Assembly: GCA_964630925.1 (NCBI GenBank)
Contig: CAZVZK010000038.1
Location: 9,822-73,821, forward strand
Length of the DNA stretch: 64,000 nt
Direction of reading: 5' to 3'
Source of the DNA: RGDT01 sp964630925
Lineage (GTDB): Bacteria > Planctomycetota > Planctomycetia > Gemmatales > Gemmataceae
Positions 20,571-29,208 of the stretch are shown here, piece by piece. Under the pieces are notes generated by a model that had not been told where the DNA came from, searched no databases, and worked only from the letters and a program-made list of their open reading frames with translations. The position numbers and the translations under genes are program-made. Position 1 is the stretch's first letter; each line of letters starts with the position of its first letter.

Positions 20571-21185
20571 TCACCCCCTCCCGCCCCACTTGCGCAGATC
20601 GAACCGCCCCGGAGATGATCCGGACAGGGTGGGTGCGGCCAGCCCGAGCCGCAGATACCCCTCCGACGCCCCGACGAGGCGCTCCGCCGGGAGCCGCCGC
20701 GCCAGCTCCGCCAGGAGGCCCCGGATGTCGGCGGCCCACTGGTGGATGCGGAACCACTGGCCCTCGCCCTTGACGACGAAGTACAGGCCGAAGTTCACCC
20801 ATGTCACCTCGCGCACCTCCGTCCACGCGATGAAGAACGGCGCCCGCCAGGGCGAATGACACCACATCCCGGCGTCGTCCACCACCAGGGACCAGCGCAT
20901 CGTCTCCCAGAACATGACGGCCCCGAACAGCGTCATCCCGGCCATCACCCCGATGACGCCGTAGGCGTCGAATTCGCTCTTGAAGCGGGCGACCAGGAGG
21001 ACGAACATGGTGCCCGCGAAAGGCAGAAGCAGGGTGATGACGCACGCCACGCGCAGCGCCAGGACGTAAACGAACACCCGGCCCCCCTCCGCCTGATCCC
21101 CCCGGCGCAGCAGCACCGCCAGGAGGACCGGCGTCAGCGCCAGCGTCCCGACGACCCCCAGCCCCAGCGCCCACACGCCCGCCAT
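20571..21185 (-). CDS. PH-domain-like membrane protein, paralogue B
   Basis: The protein has 204 residues and is homologous to its neighbours on both sides. Hydrophobic segments lie at about residues 4-25, 40-65 and 76-95. A domain follows with VVDDAGMWCHSPWRAPFFIAW and a conserved YFVVKGEGQWFRI (paralogue A: YFIIKGKDRWFRV). The end, GRFDLRKWGGRG, matches FDLRKW in A and DLRRWN in C. It starts 33 bases after paralogue C and is followed by A after 4 bases, so the three are cotranscribed. Confidence 0.65.
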   Translation of the reverse strand: MAGVWALGLGVVGTLALTPVLLAVLLRRGDQAEGGRVFVYVLALRVACVITLLLPFAGTMFVLLVARFKSEFDAYGVIGVMAGMTLFGAVMFWETMRWSLVVDDAGMWCHSPWRAPFFIAWTEVREVTWVNFGLYFVVKGEGQWFRIHQWAADIRGLLAELARRLPAERLVGASEGYLRLGLAAPTLSGSSPGRFDLRKWGGRG

Positions 21186-21218
21186 CGCATCACCCCCAGC
21201 GCCGAGCCCGCCCGGTCC

Positions 21219-21881
21219 TCAATAGTCATCCGGCCCGGGCCGGGGAGGCCGGATTTCATCGGACGGCCTCTGAGCTGGCCCCTCGTTCCACCGCCGCAAA
21301 TCGCCCCGGCCCAGGACGCGGGGCGCCTCCGTGCCGGGGAACCGCCGGCCCACCCCCGTGTAGCCCCGGATCGCCCGCGTGAGCTGCTCGACCTTCAGGC
21401 GCCCCTCACACGCCGCCAGGAACCCGTCGAGGTTCGTCGCCATGAGCGGGATGCGGAACGTGCCGCGCGTCCGTGACTCCACCGCGAACCACCCGAAGCC
21501 GTAGGACACCGCGTCGATCTCCCCCCACGGGATGAACCACCGCCCCCGCCAGGGTGACACGGCCTCCAGCCCTTCCGGCGTCGTCGCGAAGCCGAAGCGC
21601 AGCACCTCCCAGCACAGCGGCAGGCCCACGCCCGCGCTGATCCCCAGCGCGGCCATGTATGTCAGCTCATCCGACGCCGAGGTCGGCGTCTCCACCAGCC
21701 CCATGATGGCGAAGAGTAGCGCCAGCAGCGGCCCCGGCAGCGCCAGCGCCAGCATCCCCAGGTGATACCGATGCCTCAGCGGCCCGCGTGGCCTGACGAC
21801 GAACGGCGCCAGGGCCAGCGGCAGGAAGGCCACGCACACGGCCGCCAGGGCGGCGGGGTAGGCCCAAGGGGGGAGGATCAT
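21219..21881 (-). CDS. PH-domain-like membrane protein, paralogue C
   Basis: The protein has 220 residues. Its ATG at 21881 overlaps the argJ stop as ATGA, so the set of three is translationally coupled to argJ. It shows the same plan: N-terminal hydrophobic segments, then TPEGLEAVSPWRGRWFIPWG and GWFAVESRTRGTFRIPLMAT, ending in RGDLRRWNE and a charged tail. Divergence from A and B suggests an old duplication. I know of no link between such proteins and arginine synthesis; the fusion to argJ may only reflect a shared promoter. Confidence 0.65.
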   Translation of the reverse strand: MILPPWAYPAALAAVCVAFLPLALAPFVVRPRGPLRHRYHLGMLALALPGPLLALLFAIMGLVETPTSASDELTYMAALGISAGVGLPLCWEVLRFGFATTPEGLEAVSPWRGRWFIPWGEIDAVSYGFGWFAVESRTRGTFRIPLMATNLDGFLAACEGRLKVEQLTRAIRGYTGVGRRFPGTEAPRVLGRGDLRRWNEGPAQRPSDEIRPPRPGPDDY

Positions 21882-23077
21882 GTCGTGTAGTCGGCGTTCA
21901 GGGTGACGTACTCGTGCGTCAGGTCGCACGTCCACACCGTCGCCCGCCCGGCGCCCAGCGTGAACCGCAGACGCAGATGCACCGAGCGGTTCTTCTTCAA
22001 GTAAGAAGACGCGGCGGCGGCGTCGAACGGCCGCGGCACGCCCCCCTCGTACAGCAGCATGTCGCCCAGCCACAGCGAGAGCTGCTCCTCCTCGAACGGC
22101 ACCCCTGCGTAGCCCGCCGCCGACACGAAGCGGCCCCAGTTGGGGTCGCCGCCGAAGATGGCCGTCTTGCACAGGGGGCTGTCGGCCACGGCGCACGCCA
22201 CGCGGTAGGCCTCGGAATCGTCGCGCAGGCCCTCCACGTCGATGGTGACGAGGTGCTGCGCCCCCTCGGCGTCGGCGGCGATCATGCGGGCCAGCTCGCC
22301 GCACACCGCCTCCGCCGCCCCGGCGAACTTCGCCACATCGGCGCCGTGCAGCCGGCCCGTGCCTGCCGCCCCGTTCGCCAGCATCAGCAGCGTGTCATTC
22401 GTGCTGGTGTGGCCCTCGACGCGGACGCAGTTGAACGTGTGGTGGGCCGAGCGGCGGGCGATTACGGCGAGGTCGTCCGGCGCCACGTCGGCGTCCGCGA
22501 AGACGAACGCCAGCATCGTCGCCATGTTCGGCCCGATCATGGCCGCCCCCTTGGCCACGCCGGTGAGCGTCACCGTGTGTCCGGCGATCTCCACCTCGCG
22601 GGTGGACACCTTGGGCACGGTGTCGGTGGTCATGATGGCCCGCGCCAGGCGGTCCAGACCCGCCACACTCGCCTCCGCCGCCGGCACGGCGAGGCGGATG
22701 CCCGGTTCGACGGCGTCCATCGGCAGGTGCCGTCCGATGACGCCCGTCGAGCAGACGAGGAGCTCTTCGGCGGGGCAGTGGAGCACTTCGGCTGCGGCGG
22801 CGCACATCCGGCGGGCGTCGTCGAGGCCGCGCTGGCCGGTGCAGGCGTTGGCGTTGCCGCTGCAAATGACGACCCCACGTGCGTCGGCGCGGGGCAGACG
22901 CTCCTGGCAGACGCGGACGGGGGCGGCGCGGACGCGGTTCTGGGTGAACGCCCCGGCGGCGGACGCCGGCCGCTCGCTGACCACGACCGCGAGGTCGGAG
23001 CGGCCCTTGTCGGCGCGGATGCCGCAGTGCAGGCCGGCGAATCGGTAGCCCCGCGCGATCTTCGGCGTGTCGGTCAT
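21878..23077 (-). CDS. argJ: Glutamate N-acetyltransferase / amino-acid acetyltransferase
   Basis: ArgJ moves the acetyl group from N-acetylornithine to glutamate and, in bifunctional forms, makes acetylglutamate from acetyl-CoA. The protein has 399 residues, normal for the family. It is cleaved autocatalytically before a threonine in KGAAMIGPNMATMLAFVFAD; Thr187 is the nucleophile. NRVRAAPVRVC, CSGNANACTG and the terminal LTHEYVTLNADYTT are family signatures. ATG at 23077 has GGAGGTG just upstream. A longer in-frame version only adds translation of the inverted repeat at 23102-23248. Confidence 0.96.
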   Translation of the reverse strand: MTDTPKIARGYRFAGLHCGIRADKGRSDLAVVVSERPASAAGAFTQNRVRAAPVRVCQERLPRADARGVVICSGNANACTGQRGLDDARRMCAAAAEVLHCPAEELLVCSTGVIGRHLPMDAVEPGIRLAVPAAEASVAGLDRLARAIMTTDTVPKVSTREVEIAGHTVTLTGVAKGAAMIGPNMATMLAFVFADADVAPDDLAVIARRSAHHTFNCVRVEGHTSTNDTLLMLANGAAGTGRLHGADVAKFAGAAEAVCGELARMIAADAEGAQHLVTIDVEGLRDDSEAYRVACAVADSPLCKTAIFGGDPNWGRFVSAAGYAGVPFEEEQLSLWLGDMLLYEGGVPRPFDAAAASSYLKKNRSVHLRLRFTLGAGRATVWTCDLTHEYVTLNADYTT

Positions 23078-23101
23078 CGTCACCTCCAAAGGGAGAAGAG
23101 T

Positions 23102-23248
23102 CATACCACGAAATACACGGAAGACACGAAAAAGAAGACAAAGAAGCAAAGCAGGTATCAAGCAGGAAGACAGCCGCCGACCTTCTTCTGCCTCCTTGCC
23201 TCTCCTGCTTTGTCTTCCTTTCGTGTCTTCCGTGTATTTCGTGGTATG
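23102..23248. repeat. Long AT-richer inverted repeat
   Basis: Two perfect 30-base arms (23102-23131 and 23219-23248) pair; the left one begins CATACCACGAAATACACGG. Complementarity continues inward imperfectly (AAGACAAAG and CAAAGCAGG against CCTGCTTTGTCTTCC) for about 15 more bases. Base composition is clearly lower in GC than the flanks, so the element is likely acquired. It fills the gap between argJ and the CE15-ThuA gene, both on the minus strand, and its transcript would form a long hairpin that could end transcription from the esterase gene. Confidence 0.85.
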
Positions 23249-23256
23249 CCTTCTCT

Positions 23257-25188
23257 TCACTCACCCATAGCCCACGTCACCGCCTGCGTCAGAAGCTTCC
23301 GGTACGGGGCACGCTTCCAGTTCTCGTGGAAGTGCAGGCCCGAGAAGCCGAATGCCCTGCCCCGCCCCGGCCCCGGCATGTACGCCCACGCGACCGTGTT
23401 CGCCTCGCCCTCGATCTCCGCCTTCAACAGCGGCGTCACACCCGGCGCCAGCTTCAGCCGGTAGTAGAACTCGTCCTTGATCTTGAAGCCCTTCATCCCC
23501 CGCGTCACCGGATGATCCCCGTCCGCGACGGTGAGCGTCGTCTCGGTGACGACGTACTTCCGATCAGGACCGCCGTGACAGCCGCCGGCCAGCTCCACGA
23601 ACGCCTTGACCGGCTCCGCCTTGCGGGCGCCCATCGCCCAGTGGATGACCACCAGCCCGCCGCCCCGCCCCAGCATCGCCGCCAGCGCCTCGCGCCGCGC
23701 CGGCACCGCGTCCAGCCACGCGGCGCCCTCGGCCAGGAAGAGGACGGCGGCGTCGGCCCGCCCGATCAGCTCCGGCCCCTCCTTCCACGCGCCGTCCGCC
23801 TGCACGAGATCGACCTTCACGCCCTCGACGGCAGAAAACTCCTCCTGGAGGATCTTCAGCCCGGCCAGGTACTCGTGCGTGTTCTTCGGGTGGCCGTCGG
23901 GGCCCTGCCCGACGAGCAGCAGCCGGCGCGTCTTCGCCGCCGTCTTCTTGCCGGGCTTGCCGAGGTGGATGTCGGCGTAGTCGAGGAACACCTTCCAGTC
24001 GTCCCGCGTCATCTTGTGGTCGCCGGGCCGGATCCAGTAGCCCAGGCGGCCAGCCGACAACTTGCCGACGGCGGGCCTGTCCTTCGACGCCAGGCCCTCG
24101 ACACCGAGCTTGCGGTACACGGGGTCGGCGGCGGCCAGCATCTCGAATTGCCCGTCCGGGTTGGCCCACACGTCCTTGACGGCGTTGGGGTACAGCACCG
24201 GACGCGGGGCCATCAGCGCCGCCAGGCAGTGCTGGTCGAAGGGGATCTTCTCCGTGGCGTCGTTGAACTTCTTGAAGTTCTCGTTGAACCAGTGCGGGAA
24301 GTTTTTGTTGATGTCGGCCAGGCGCTCGACCTTGCCGGCGTCTTTTGACACCCGGCTCGGCGCCGTGCCGCCGCAGCCGGCCTGGAGCGGAATCGCCATG
24401 GCGATGCGGGTGTCGAACGCCCCGGCCAGCAACACCGTCTTGCCGAGCCGCGAGTGCCCCACGGCGATGACACGCTTCTTATCCACCGCCGGCAGCGAAA
24501 GCAGGTGATCGACGGCCCGATGCACCCCCCAGGCCCAGGCGGCGATGGTGCCCGCCTTGCCGTCGGGGTCGATGAACGGCTTCAGCCCGCCACGCTCCTC
24601 CTTGCGGTCGGGGTCCACGTCGCCGGAGTAGAACGTCGCCACCCCGTACCCTCGGGCGACGGCGTCGTCGATGGCCCAGGTGTCCTTCGCCTTGCCGCGG
24701 CCCTCGTCCGTGGCCTTGTTGCCCTTCACGCCGGGGTAGCGGGGCGGCATCCACGCCGTCGGCAGGCGGATGCCCTTGTCGTCGAACGCCGCGTGGTTGC
24801 CGGAGAAGTTGGGGCCGACGAAGACCGGGTGCGGGCCGGGGCCGGAAGGCAGGACGACGAGCAGATAGATCGGCGGGGCCGGCTCTGGGGCGACGTGGAC
24901 GGCGTACTCCACGAGGTGGGCCTTGCCGTCGAGGGCCTTCCTGTCCTCGTGCAGGACCTTGGCCGTGATCTTCTTCGGCGCCGGCGGGAGGACGCCGTAC
25001 ATGTAGTGCTGGAACAACCCGCGCAGCTCGGGGGCACGTCTGGCGTTCCAGGCCTCGGCGGTCTCGACCTTCGTCCCGTCGCGCATGACGAGGGGGTCGG
25101 GGAGGCCCTTGATGATGGGGAGCTTGTCGGGCTCGGGGAGGGCGGCGAGGGCGAGCAGCGGGAGCAGGATGAGGCACAGGGGGGTCAT
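23257..25188 (-). CDS. Exported CE15-like esterase fused to a ThuA-like domain
   Basis: The protein has 643 residues with a signal peptide at about 1-16 (LCLILLPLLALAALPEP). Residues about 20-420 match carbohydrate esterase family 15 (glucuronoyl methylesterases that cut lignin-glucuronoxylan ester bonds). The GHSRLGK elbow carries Ser246, DQHCLAALMAPRPVL follows, and GDHKMT holds His391. Residues about 430-643 look like a ThuA/glutamine-amidotransferase-like domain: RRLLLVGQGPDGHPKNTHEY, GGGLVVIHWAMGA, GMKGFKIKDEFYYRL, FGFSGLHFHENWKRAPYRKL. The fusion suggests exported polysaccharide breakdown, though ThuA domains are of unsettled function. ATG at 25188 is chosen because the signal peptide starts there; a 40-residue Arg-rich extension is rejected. 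Confidence 0.85.
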   Translation of the reverse strand: MTPLCLILLPLLALAALPEPDKLPIIKGLPDPLVMRDGTKVETAEAWNARRAPELRGLFQHYMYGVLPPAPKKITAKVLHEDRKALDGKAHLVEYAVHVAPEPAPPIYLLVVLPSGPGPHPVFVGPNFSGNHAAFDDKGIRLPTAWMPPRYPGVKGNKATDEGRGKAKDTWAIDDAVARGYGVATFYSGDVDPDRKEERGGLKPFIDPDGKAGTIAAWAWGVHRAVDHLLSLPAVDKKRVIAVGHSRLGKTVLLAGAFDTRIAMAIPLQAGCGGTAPSRVSKDAGKVERLADINKNFPHWFNENFKKFNDATEKIPFDQHCLAALMAPRPVLYPNAVKDVWANPDGQFEMLAAADPVYRKLGVEGLASKDRPAVGKLSAGRLGYWIRPGDHKMTRDDWKVFLDYADIHLGKPGKKTAAKTRRLLLVGQGPDGHPKNTHEYLAGLKILQEEFSAVEGVKVDLVQADGAWKEGPELIGRADAAVLFLAEGAAWLDAVPARREALAAMLGRGGGLVVIHWAMGARKAEPVKAFVELAGGCHGGPDRKYVVTETTLTVADGDHPVTRGMKGFKIKDEFYYRLKLAPGVTPLLKAEIEGEANTVAWAYMPGPGRGRAFGFSGLHFHENWKRAPYRKLLTQAVTWAMGE

Positions 25189-25261
25189 CGGCGGGGCCCT
25201 TCCTCGGCGTGGGGTGCGAGGAAGGGATTGTAGGCGGGCGTGCCACGGGCGGAGAGGGGCG

Positions 25262-25696
25262 TCAGCTCTCCGACTTGAGCGACAGCGTGACCTCCTGGGC
25301 GCCCTCACGCAGGTCGCCGCGGAGGCCGGAGGTCTCCGGCTGGAGGTACTTGGAGGGGAACTGGGTCATCCGCGGCGGGGCGGGGTTTTCCTTGCTGGGT
25401 AGGCCGAAGGGCACCATCGGCGGGGCGTGGACCGCCACGCGGACCTTCCCGGCGGGGATGTGCGGCACCTCGAATTGGCCCTGGTGGATGTGGGCGTGGA
25501 GGATCGGGCCACGCTCGACGTGCAGGTGGACCATGCCGAACGGGAGCGGCTGGCCGTCCAGGGTGACGCGGCCCTGGATGGATGCGGGCCGATGCTCCAC
25601 CCTGGGCGTGGGCTCGCCGGCCGACGTGTTCAGGGTCAGTGCCACCGAGGTGACCAGCAGCACCGCCGCGACGCCGACTGTCAAGATCCGCAACAT
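25262..25696 (-). CDS. Exported carboxypeptidase-regulatory-like protein
   Basis: The protein has 144 residues from ATG at 25696 (GGAGGG upstream). A signal peptide or membrane anchor covers about 1-25 (LRILTVGVAAVLLVTSVALT). A beta-sandwich of the transthyretin/CarboxypepD-regulatory type follows: IQGRVTLDGQPLPFGMVHLH, then GQFEVPHIPAGKVRVAVH. Planctomycetes have many such small exported proteins, often annotated only by this fold. It lies between two other exported-protein genes in the same orientation, 74 bases upstream of the CE15-ThuA start. Confidence 0.75.
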   Translation of the reverse strand: MLRILTVGVAAVLLVTSVALTLNTSAGEPTPRVEHRPASIQGRVTLDGQPLPFGMVHLHVERGPILHAHIHQGQFEVPHIPAGKVRVAVHAPPMVPFGLPSKENPAPPRMTQFPSKYLQPETSGLRGDLREGAQEVTLSLKSES

Positions 25697-25877
25697 CGCC
25701 CGCCCTCCGTCCCGAACTGGGCTCGATCCGTCCACAGGGGAAACGACCGGCGGCGTTCGGAATAACGATCAGTTTGACCGAGATCCTCGTTACACCCGCC
25801 GTCCACCCCGTCCTTTCATTCTTTGAAGGGAGGCGGGTGTGGAGGGCGAGGGAAGGGAGAATCCTGGGCGAAGATCG

Positions 25878-26669
25878 TCAGCGGGCCGGCGGCACGTCGA
25901 ACGACAGGGCCGCCCAGGCGCTCTCCCAGTCGGCCTCCTTGCCGTCGGCCCGCCACATGTGGACGAGCCGCAGCAGGGTGAATCCGCCGGCCAGCGCCAC
26001 GTCGGCCTCGCCGCCCTTCGACAGCTTGACCCGCCCCGTCGTCACCTTCTCCCCTTGCCGGGAGTACGCCGTCAGCGTCGCGTCCGGCAGGGGCTTGCCG
26101 CCGAACAGGACCGCGACGCGCAGCGTGTCGCCGGCCTTCTTGCCCGTCGGGTCGGCGCGGGGGACGATCTCCAGCTTGTGGCCGACCACCCGCTTCCAGC
26201 CGTCATCGCCGGCGCCGGCGCGGAGGAGGAGCTTGATGCCGCGCCCGTACCGCTCGCGGCCGGGGTTGGCGTCCTCGCCACGCTTCTTGCGCTCGGCCAG
26301 GATGTGGACGAGCGACTCCTCCCCCAGGTAACGGCGGAACTTGTCGGCCTCCAGGGTGATGAGGCGCGGCGACCGCTCCAGCGCGACGAGGCACGTCCCC
26401 TCCTTCGCCGGCTTCAGGCGTGCGGCGGGCAGGGCCCTGGCCTCCGGCATGAGCGAGATCTTGACGCCGGCGAGCCAGGCGTCGAAGCTCGGCGTGCCCT
26501 CGCGCGTCAGGGCCTTCTCGCCCTCGGTGGCGAAGCCGTCGCCGACGTGCAGATGGAGCTTGACCTCGGCGCCGGCCTTCGGGCGCGGGTCGGACGGCTC
26601 CAGCCAGAAGTCATGGGCGGCGGCGGTGGCGGCGCAGGCGAGGGCGAGCAGGCAAGCGAGGCGTGTCAT
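25878..26669 (-). CDS. Exported DUF4198-family protein
   Basis: The protein has 263 residues. A signal peptide covers 1-18 (TRLACLLALACAATAAA); the mature start AHDFWLEPSDPRPKAGAEV is the hallmark of DUF4198 and nickel-uptake-like periplasmic proteins, which begin H-[DE]-[FL]-W. The rest is beta-rich, with VLFGGKPLPDATLTAYS resembling an immunoglobulin-like domain. In related genes the N-terminal His suggests metal binding, not tested here. ATG at 26669 follows GGGAG. It diverges from lpxB with 114 bases between starts. Confidence 0.8.
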   Translation of the reverse strand: MTRLACLLALACAATAAAHDFWLEPSDPRPKAGAEVKLHLHVGDGFATEGEKALTREGTPSFDAWLAGVKISLMPEARALPAARLKPAKEGTCLVALERSPRLITLEADKFRRYLGEESLVHILAERKKRGEDANPGRERYGRGIKLLLRAGAGDDGWKRVVGHKLEIVPRADPTGKKAGDTLRVAVLFGGKPLPDATLTAYSRQGEKVTTGRVKLSKGGEADVALAGGFTLLRLVHMWRADGKEADWESAWAALSFDVPPAR

Positions 26670-26717
26670 GGCGTGGCTCCCGGTGTTCATCCATCCCCGA
26701 TCCCCGATCTTGTCCTA

Positions 26718-26748
26718 TTGCGTCGGGGCGGGGCGGGCCGGTACGATG
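26718..26748 (+). promoter_or_regulatory. Candidate promoter of lpxB
   Basis: TTGCGT at 26718-26723 and TACGATG at 26742-26748 are spaced 18 bases apart, 35 bases before the lpxB ATG. The -10 belongs to the same TANNATG family seen elsewhere in the window. Confidence 0.45.
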
Positions 26749-26783
26749 CGGCCCTTCGCGAGCCCAGGGAGGCCAGGAAGGCC

Positions 26784-27929
26784 ATGCGGATATTCCTCAG
26801 CGCCGGCGAGCCGTCGGGCGACCTGCACGGGGCCAACCTCGCCCGCGAGCTGCGCCGACGCAGGCCGGACACCGACCTCGTCGGCCTCGGCGGCGACAAG
26901 ATGCGCGGGGCGGGGGTGCGTCTGCTGTACCCGCTGGCCGACTCGGCGCTGCACGGGATCATGCCCGTCCTGGCGGCGCTGCCGATGCTGTGGCGCGTGC
27001 TGAACCTGTCCCGCGAGTGCTTCAGGAAGGAGAAGCCCGATGGCCTCGTGATGATCGACTACCCCGGCTTCCACTGGTGGCTGGCGGGCTGCGCCAAGAA
27101 GCACGGCATCCCGGTGACGTACTTCGTCCCGCCGCAGATCTGGGCGTGGGCGACGTGGCGGGCGGACAAGATGCGCCGCCTCACCGACCAGGTGCTGGCG
27201 TGCCTGCCGTTCGAGGACGTCTGGTTCCGCGATCGCGGCATCAATTCACGCTTCATCGGCCACCCGTTCTTCGACGACCTCGCCGCCCAGAGGCTGGACG
27301 CCGAGTTCATGGCCGCTCAGCGGGCCCGCCCCGGCATCCCCATCGGCATCCTGCCGGGGTCGCGCGAAGGCGAGATCACCCGGAACCTGCCCTCGCTCAT
27401 GAAGGCCGCCGCGATGGTCCACGCGAGGCGGCCGGACACGCGCTTCGTGGTGGCGTGCCTGAAGCCGGCGCAGGCGGAGCGCGTGCGCGGCGAGACGCGG
27501 GGGGTGCCATTTCCCATCGAGGTGCATCACGGGCGGACGCCTGAGGTGATCGAGCTGGTGCACAGCGTCATGGCGGTGTCCGGCTCGGTGAGCCTGGAGA
27601 TGCTGTACCGGACGAAGCCGGCCACCATCGCGTACAGGGCCGGCTGGCTCAGCGTGCGTATCGCCCGGCTGCTGATGGCCGCCAAGTACATCACGCTCGT
27701 CAACCTGCTGGCGGACCGGATGCTGTACCCCGAGTACTGGGGGACGCGGTGCTTCGCGCCGCAGCTCGCGGGCGACGTGCTGCGCTGGCTGGACGACCCG
27801 GCGGGCTACGAGGGGCTGCGGCGTGAGCTGGCGGCTCTGAAGTCGAGGGTGGTGGAGCCGGGGGCGTGCGAGCGTGCGGCGGAGGCGGTGCTGGCGCTGG
27901 CCGAGGGCGTGAAGCGGGCGGCGGCGTGA
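26784..27929 (+). CDS. lpxB: Lipid-A-disaccharide synthase
   Basis: LpxB joins UDP-2,3-diacylglucosamine and lipid X to the lipid A disaccharide at the inner membrane. The protein has 381 residues, matching the family. It starts MRIFLSAGEPSGDLHGANLA, the conserved LpxB opening. DYPGFHWWLA, VPPQIWAWATWRADKM, FIGHPFFDD, GILPGSREGEI and the GT-B donor site SGSVSLEMLYRTKPATIAYR are all present. ATG at 26784 is preceded by AGGAAG. With lpxD and lpxI elsewhere in the window, it indicates an LPS-type outer membrane. Confidence 0.97.
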   Translation: MRIFLSAGEPSGDLHGANLARELRRRRPDTDLVGLGGDKMRGAGVRLLYPLADSALHGIMPVLAALPMLWRVLNLSRECFRKEKPDGLVMIDYPGFHWWLAGCAKKHGIPVTYFVPPQIWAWATWRADKMRRLTDQVLACLPFEDVWFRDRGINSRFIGHPFFDDLAAQRLDAEFMAAQRARPGIPIGILPGSREGEITRNLPSLMKAAAMVHARRPDTRFVVACLKPAQAERVRGETRGVPFPIEVHHGRTPEVIELVHSVMAVSGSVSLEMLYRTKPATIAYRAGWLSVRIARLLMAAKYITLVNLLADRMLYPEYWGTRCFAPQLAGDVLRWLDDPAGYEGLRRELAALKSRVVEPGACERAAEAVLALAEGVKRAAA

Positions 27930-27980
27930 ACCTCACCCGGCGGGCGTCGCTCCCATAGGATGCCCTGGAGGAGGTGGATC

Positions 27981-28430
27981 ATGACGCTGCTGGAGACGCT
28001 GAAGGCGAAGCTGACCGAGTGCCGCAGGGCGGGCAAGCCCACCGAGATGGCGGTGCTTCAGGTCGTGCTGGGCGACGCGGGCACGGCGGAGGCCCGCAGC
28101 GGCAAGAAGCCCACCGACGACGAGGTCGAGAAGATCATCCGCAAGACGATGCTCGGCAACCAGGAGACGATGGGCCTGATGGAGCAGCGCGGCACCGTGG
28201 GCGAGGCGCACGCCAAGCTCATGACGGAGAACGCGCTGCTGCAATCACTGCTGCCGGCGACGATGTCCGTGGACGAGATCGTGGCGGCGCTGGCGGACGT
28301 GGCCGACGCGGTCAAGGCGGCGAAGAGCGACGGCCAGGCGACCGGCACGGCGATGAAGCAGCTCAAGGCCAAGGGCCTCAAGGCGCTGGGCGACGACGTG
28401 TCGGCCGCGGTGAAGAAGATGCGCGGCTGA
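27981..28430 (+). CDS. GatB/YqeY-domain protein
   Basis: The protein has 149 residues, the usual YqeY length. It shows TLLETLKAKLTECRRAGKPTE, a helical N-terminal half, and a tail domain of the GatB C-terminal type (AKSDGQATGTAMKQLKAKGL). YqeY proteins are thought to bind tRNA by analogy with the amidotransferase tail, but their role is unproven. ATG at 27981 follows a strong GGAGGAGG. A TAGGATG box at 27956-27962 precedes it, so it may have its own promoter as well as read-through from lpxB 51 bases upstream. Confidence 0.85.
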   Translation: MTLLETLKAKLTECRRAGKPTEMAVLQVVLGDAGTAEARSGKKPTDDEVEKIIRKTMLGNQETMGLMEQRGTVGEAHAKLMTENALLQSLLPATMSVDEIVAALADVADAVKAAKSDGQATGTAMKQLKAKGLKALGDDVSAAVKKMRG

Positions 28431-28437
28431 GCGTGGG

Positions 28438-29208
28438 TCAGGTGGCCTTCTCCAGGTTGGTGCGGAACTCCCGCTCGAAGTTGGCCTTGATCTTCACCTC
28501 GGCGTCGTTCTTGATCTTGGTCTTCACGTCGATCAGGGCGTTGCGGTAGTTCGTGCCGCTCTTCCGCAGCGCCTCGACGCAGTCGCTCATGTTCCGGGCG
28601 GTCAGGCCGGCGCCGCTCTGCGCCGGCAGCTCGATCTTCCACACGCCGTTCTCCTCCTTGACCGTGCCGACGAGGTTCAGCGGGACGGCGGTGCCGGTGG
28701 GCAGCAGCGAGTGGAGCATCAGCGGCTTGATCTTGTAGGTGTGCTTGACCTGGTCGTCGCGGAAGCGGCGGCGGTCCTCGTCCCAGTGGATGGTCACCGC
28801 GGCGGACTTCTCCGACTTGGCCCCGATCGTGTACTTGAATGCGGGGAAGGGGTCGAGCCAGTAGAGCATGAGGTCCACCTCGTCGGACTGCACGCCGAAG
28901 TCCTTGGCGACGGCCCGCAGGTCGACGATCGCATTACGCAGCTCGAGCGCGTCGGCGCGGCCCTTGTCGAAGTACTCGGCGTAGGGGCCGGTGAGGTAGA
29001 GCTTGGCCGCCTCGTAGTCGCCCTTCTCGATGGCGAGTTTGAACTTCTCGAGGGCGTCCTCGGGCGACTTGGCGGGCGTGAAGCCCTTGGCCGCCTCGAA
29101 CCACTTCTGGACGAAGCCGGGGCGTACGCTCGGCACGAAGAAGAAAACGCCGGCCAGCAACAGGATGCCGCCGATGATGACGATCGGGATCAGCTTCGCC
29201 GCTTGCAT
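28438..29208 (-). CDS. Hypothetical protein with one N-terminal membrane anchor
   Basis: The protein has 256 residues. The N-terminus is a membrane helix (about 5-25, LIPIVIIGGILLLAGVFFFV). A helical segment typical of NTF2/DUF4878-like lipoproteins follows (SPEDALEKFKLAIEKGDYEAAKLYLT), then a mixed alpha/beta domain. I do not recognise a specific family. It is convergent with the YqeY-like gene (7-base gap) and divergent from the acyl-CoA dehydrogenase. Lysine content and AT-richer codons are a little higher than in its neighbours. Confidence 0.6.
   Translation of the reverse strand: MQAAKLIPIVIIGGILLLAGVFFFVPSVRPGFVQKWFEAAKGFTPAKSPEDALEKFKLAIEKGDYEAAKLYLTGPYAEYFDKGRADALELRNAIVDLRAVAKDFGVQSDEVDLMLYWLDPFPAFKYTIGAKSEKSAAVTIHWDEDRRRFRDDQVKHTYKIKPLMLHSLLPTGTAVPLNLVGTVKEENGVWKIELPAQSGAGLTARNMSDCVEALRKSGTNYRNALIDVKTKIKNDAEVKIKANFEREFRTNLEKAT

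Noticed and set aside
23078..23260. N-terminal extension of argJ (MKRRHTTKYTEDTK...)
   Set aside because: It is translation of the inverted repeat; the GGAGGTG ribosome site and family alignment place the start at 23077.
25839..26783. Long N-terminal extension of lpxB
   Set aside because: Antisense to the DUF4198 gene; MRIFLSAGEPSGD is the canonical LpxB start.
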